DNA of 64,000 nucleotides. Source: Saprospiraceae bacterium (GTDB taxonomy: Bacteria; Bacteroidota; Bacteroidia; Chitinophagales; Saprospiraceae). Both the position numbers and the translations under genes were made by a program. Within the stretch, counting starts at the first letter, position 1, and each line of letters starts with the position of its first letter. Shown piece by piece: positions 63,858-64,000 of this stretch. Below the pieces are notes generated by a model. The model worked only from the letters and a program-made list of their open reading frames with translations. It was not told the DNA's origin and did no database searches. The DNA is taken from NCBI GenBank assembly GCA_016715965.1, contig JADJXG010000001.1, forward strand, positions 2,237,501 to 2,301,500. The letters are read 5' to 3'.

Positions 63858-64000
63858 ATGAGTAAAGGAAAAGTAAGACAAGCAGAATTTACTAGATGGT
63901 TTGGACCATTGCTAAATGCACTTAGAGATCTTGGTGGCTCCGGGCGGCCTAAAGAAGTTACTGAAAGAATTGCAAGGAATCTTAATATTCCAGATAAAGT
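63858..64000 (+). CDS. Mrr-like N-terminal domain protein (partial, 5' end only)
   Basis: The ATG at 63858 opens 47 codons running off the window: MSKGKVRQAEFTRWFGPLLN ... GSGRPKEVTERIARNLNIPDKV. The layout (short helix, FGPLLNALRDLGG, then a winged-helix-like segment) resembles the N-terminal winged-helix domain of Mrr-type restriction proteins. The endonuclease domain would be beyond the window, so the identity is provisional. Confidence 0.6.
   Translation, partial: MSKGKVRQAEFTRWFGPLLNALRDLGGSGRPKEVTERIARNLNIPDK

Noticed and set aside
1..64000. CRISPR arrays, rRNA and tRNA genes
   Set aside because: No spaced short repeats, no cloverleaf with CCA-end logic in the gaps, and no rRNA signature was found by eye.

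Overview
The window looks like a chromosomal segment of a member of the Bacteroidota, plausibly of the Saprospiria. The case rests on a complete core type IX secretion/gliding cluster (porP/sprF-like, gldK, gldL, gldM, gldN), many exported proteins ending in type A or type B T9SS sorting domains, SprB-type repeats, and promoters of the Bacteroidota form (TTG, about 20 nt, TAnnTTTG). The placement below phylum is an inference. No rRNA, tRNA or CRISPR array was seen.

Layout. 1-1123: 5' part of a vanadium-haloperoxidase-like gene leaving the window. 1463-5614: a LytTR response regulator facing a very large T9SS-exported, PNGase F-like protein. 5767-9282: a forward run with a Kazal domain, a DinB-like protein, a DsbA-family oxidoreductase, a DUF3089 lipoprotein and galE. 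9334-18710: mostly reverse, with a reprolysin-like metalloprotease, valS, a degenerate histidine phosphatase and a CotH-family protein, plus one forward barrel-like protein. 18889-23410: a forward Asp-box protein, a haem-binding protein and a DUF5117-type metalloprotease. 23431-25960: a three-gene operon for tryptophan/aminomuconate breakdown. 26048-31681: a T9SS type B protein, a small conserved protein, an MBL hydrolase, a DUF255 protein and PorP/SprF. 31915-36324: gldKLMN. 36439-42248: an unknown exported protein, a FadL-like porin, a Trp/Gly-rich protein, proS and a small metal-binding lipoprotein. 42404-56278: two giant T9SS cargo proteins (one with a cohesin-like domain, one with a dockerin-like domain) flanking hutI, a thioredoxin/SPOR protein, fabH, a nitronate monooxygenase-like gene and a secreted superoxide dismutase. 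56391-57324: a DUF3127 protein and an unknown exported protein.

From about 57.47 kb to the right edge the character changes: AT-richer, small unrelated genes, all on the + strand, each followed by a long imperfect hairpin. I read this as an integron gene-cassette array without a visible integrase. The main support is that the sequence opening each cassette (G|TTnnnn) is complementary to the R''-like box just after that cassette's gene: 10/10, 8/9, 8/10 and 9/10 matches for cassettes 1 to 4. The cassettes carry an unknown protein, a RelE/ParE toxin-antitoxin pair, HicAB, a two-helix membrane protein, a SAM methyltransferase and the start of an Mrr-like gene. The first attC is split by a group II intron with its reverse transcriptase. 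Each toxin-antitoxin cassette is followed by a nearly identical ORF-less mini-cassette of about 128 bp.

How it works together: PorP/SprF and GldKLMN are core T9SS parts, and at least six proteins in this window look like their cargo (hydrolases, adhesins, scaffold-like proteins), fitting a surface-active degrader of polymers and proteins. The cassette array is the accessory and most interesting part.
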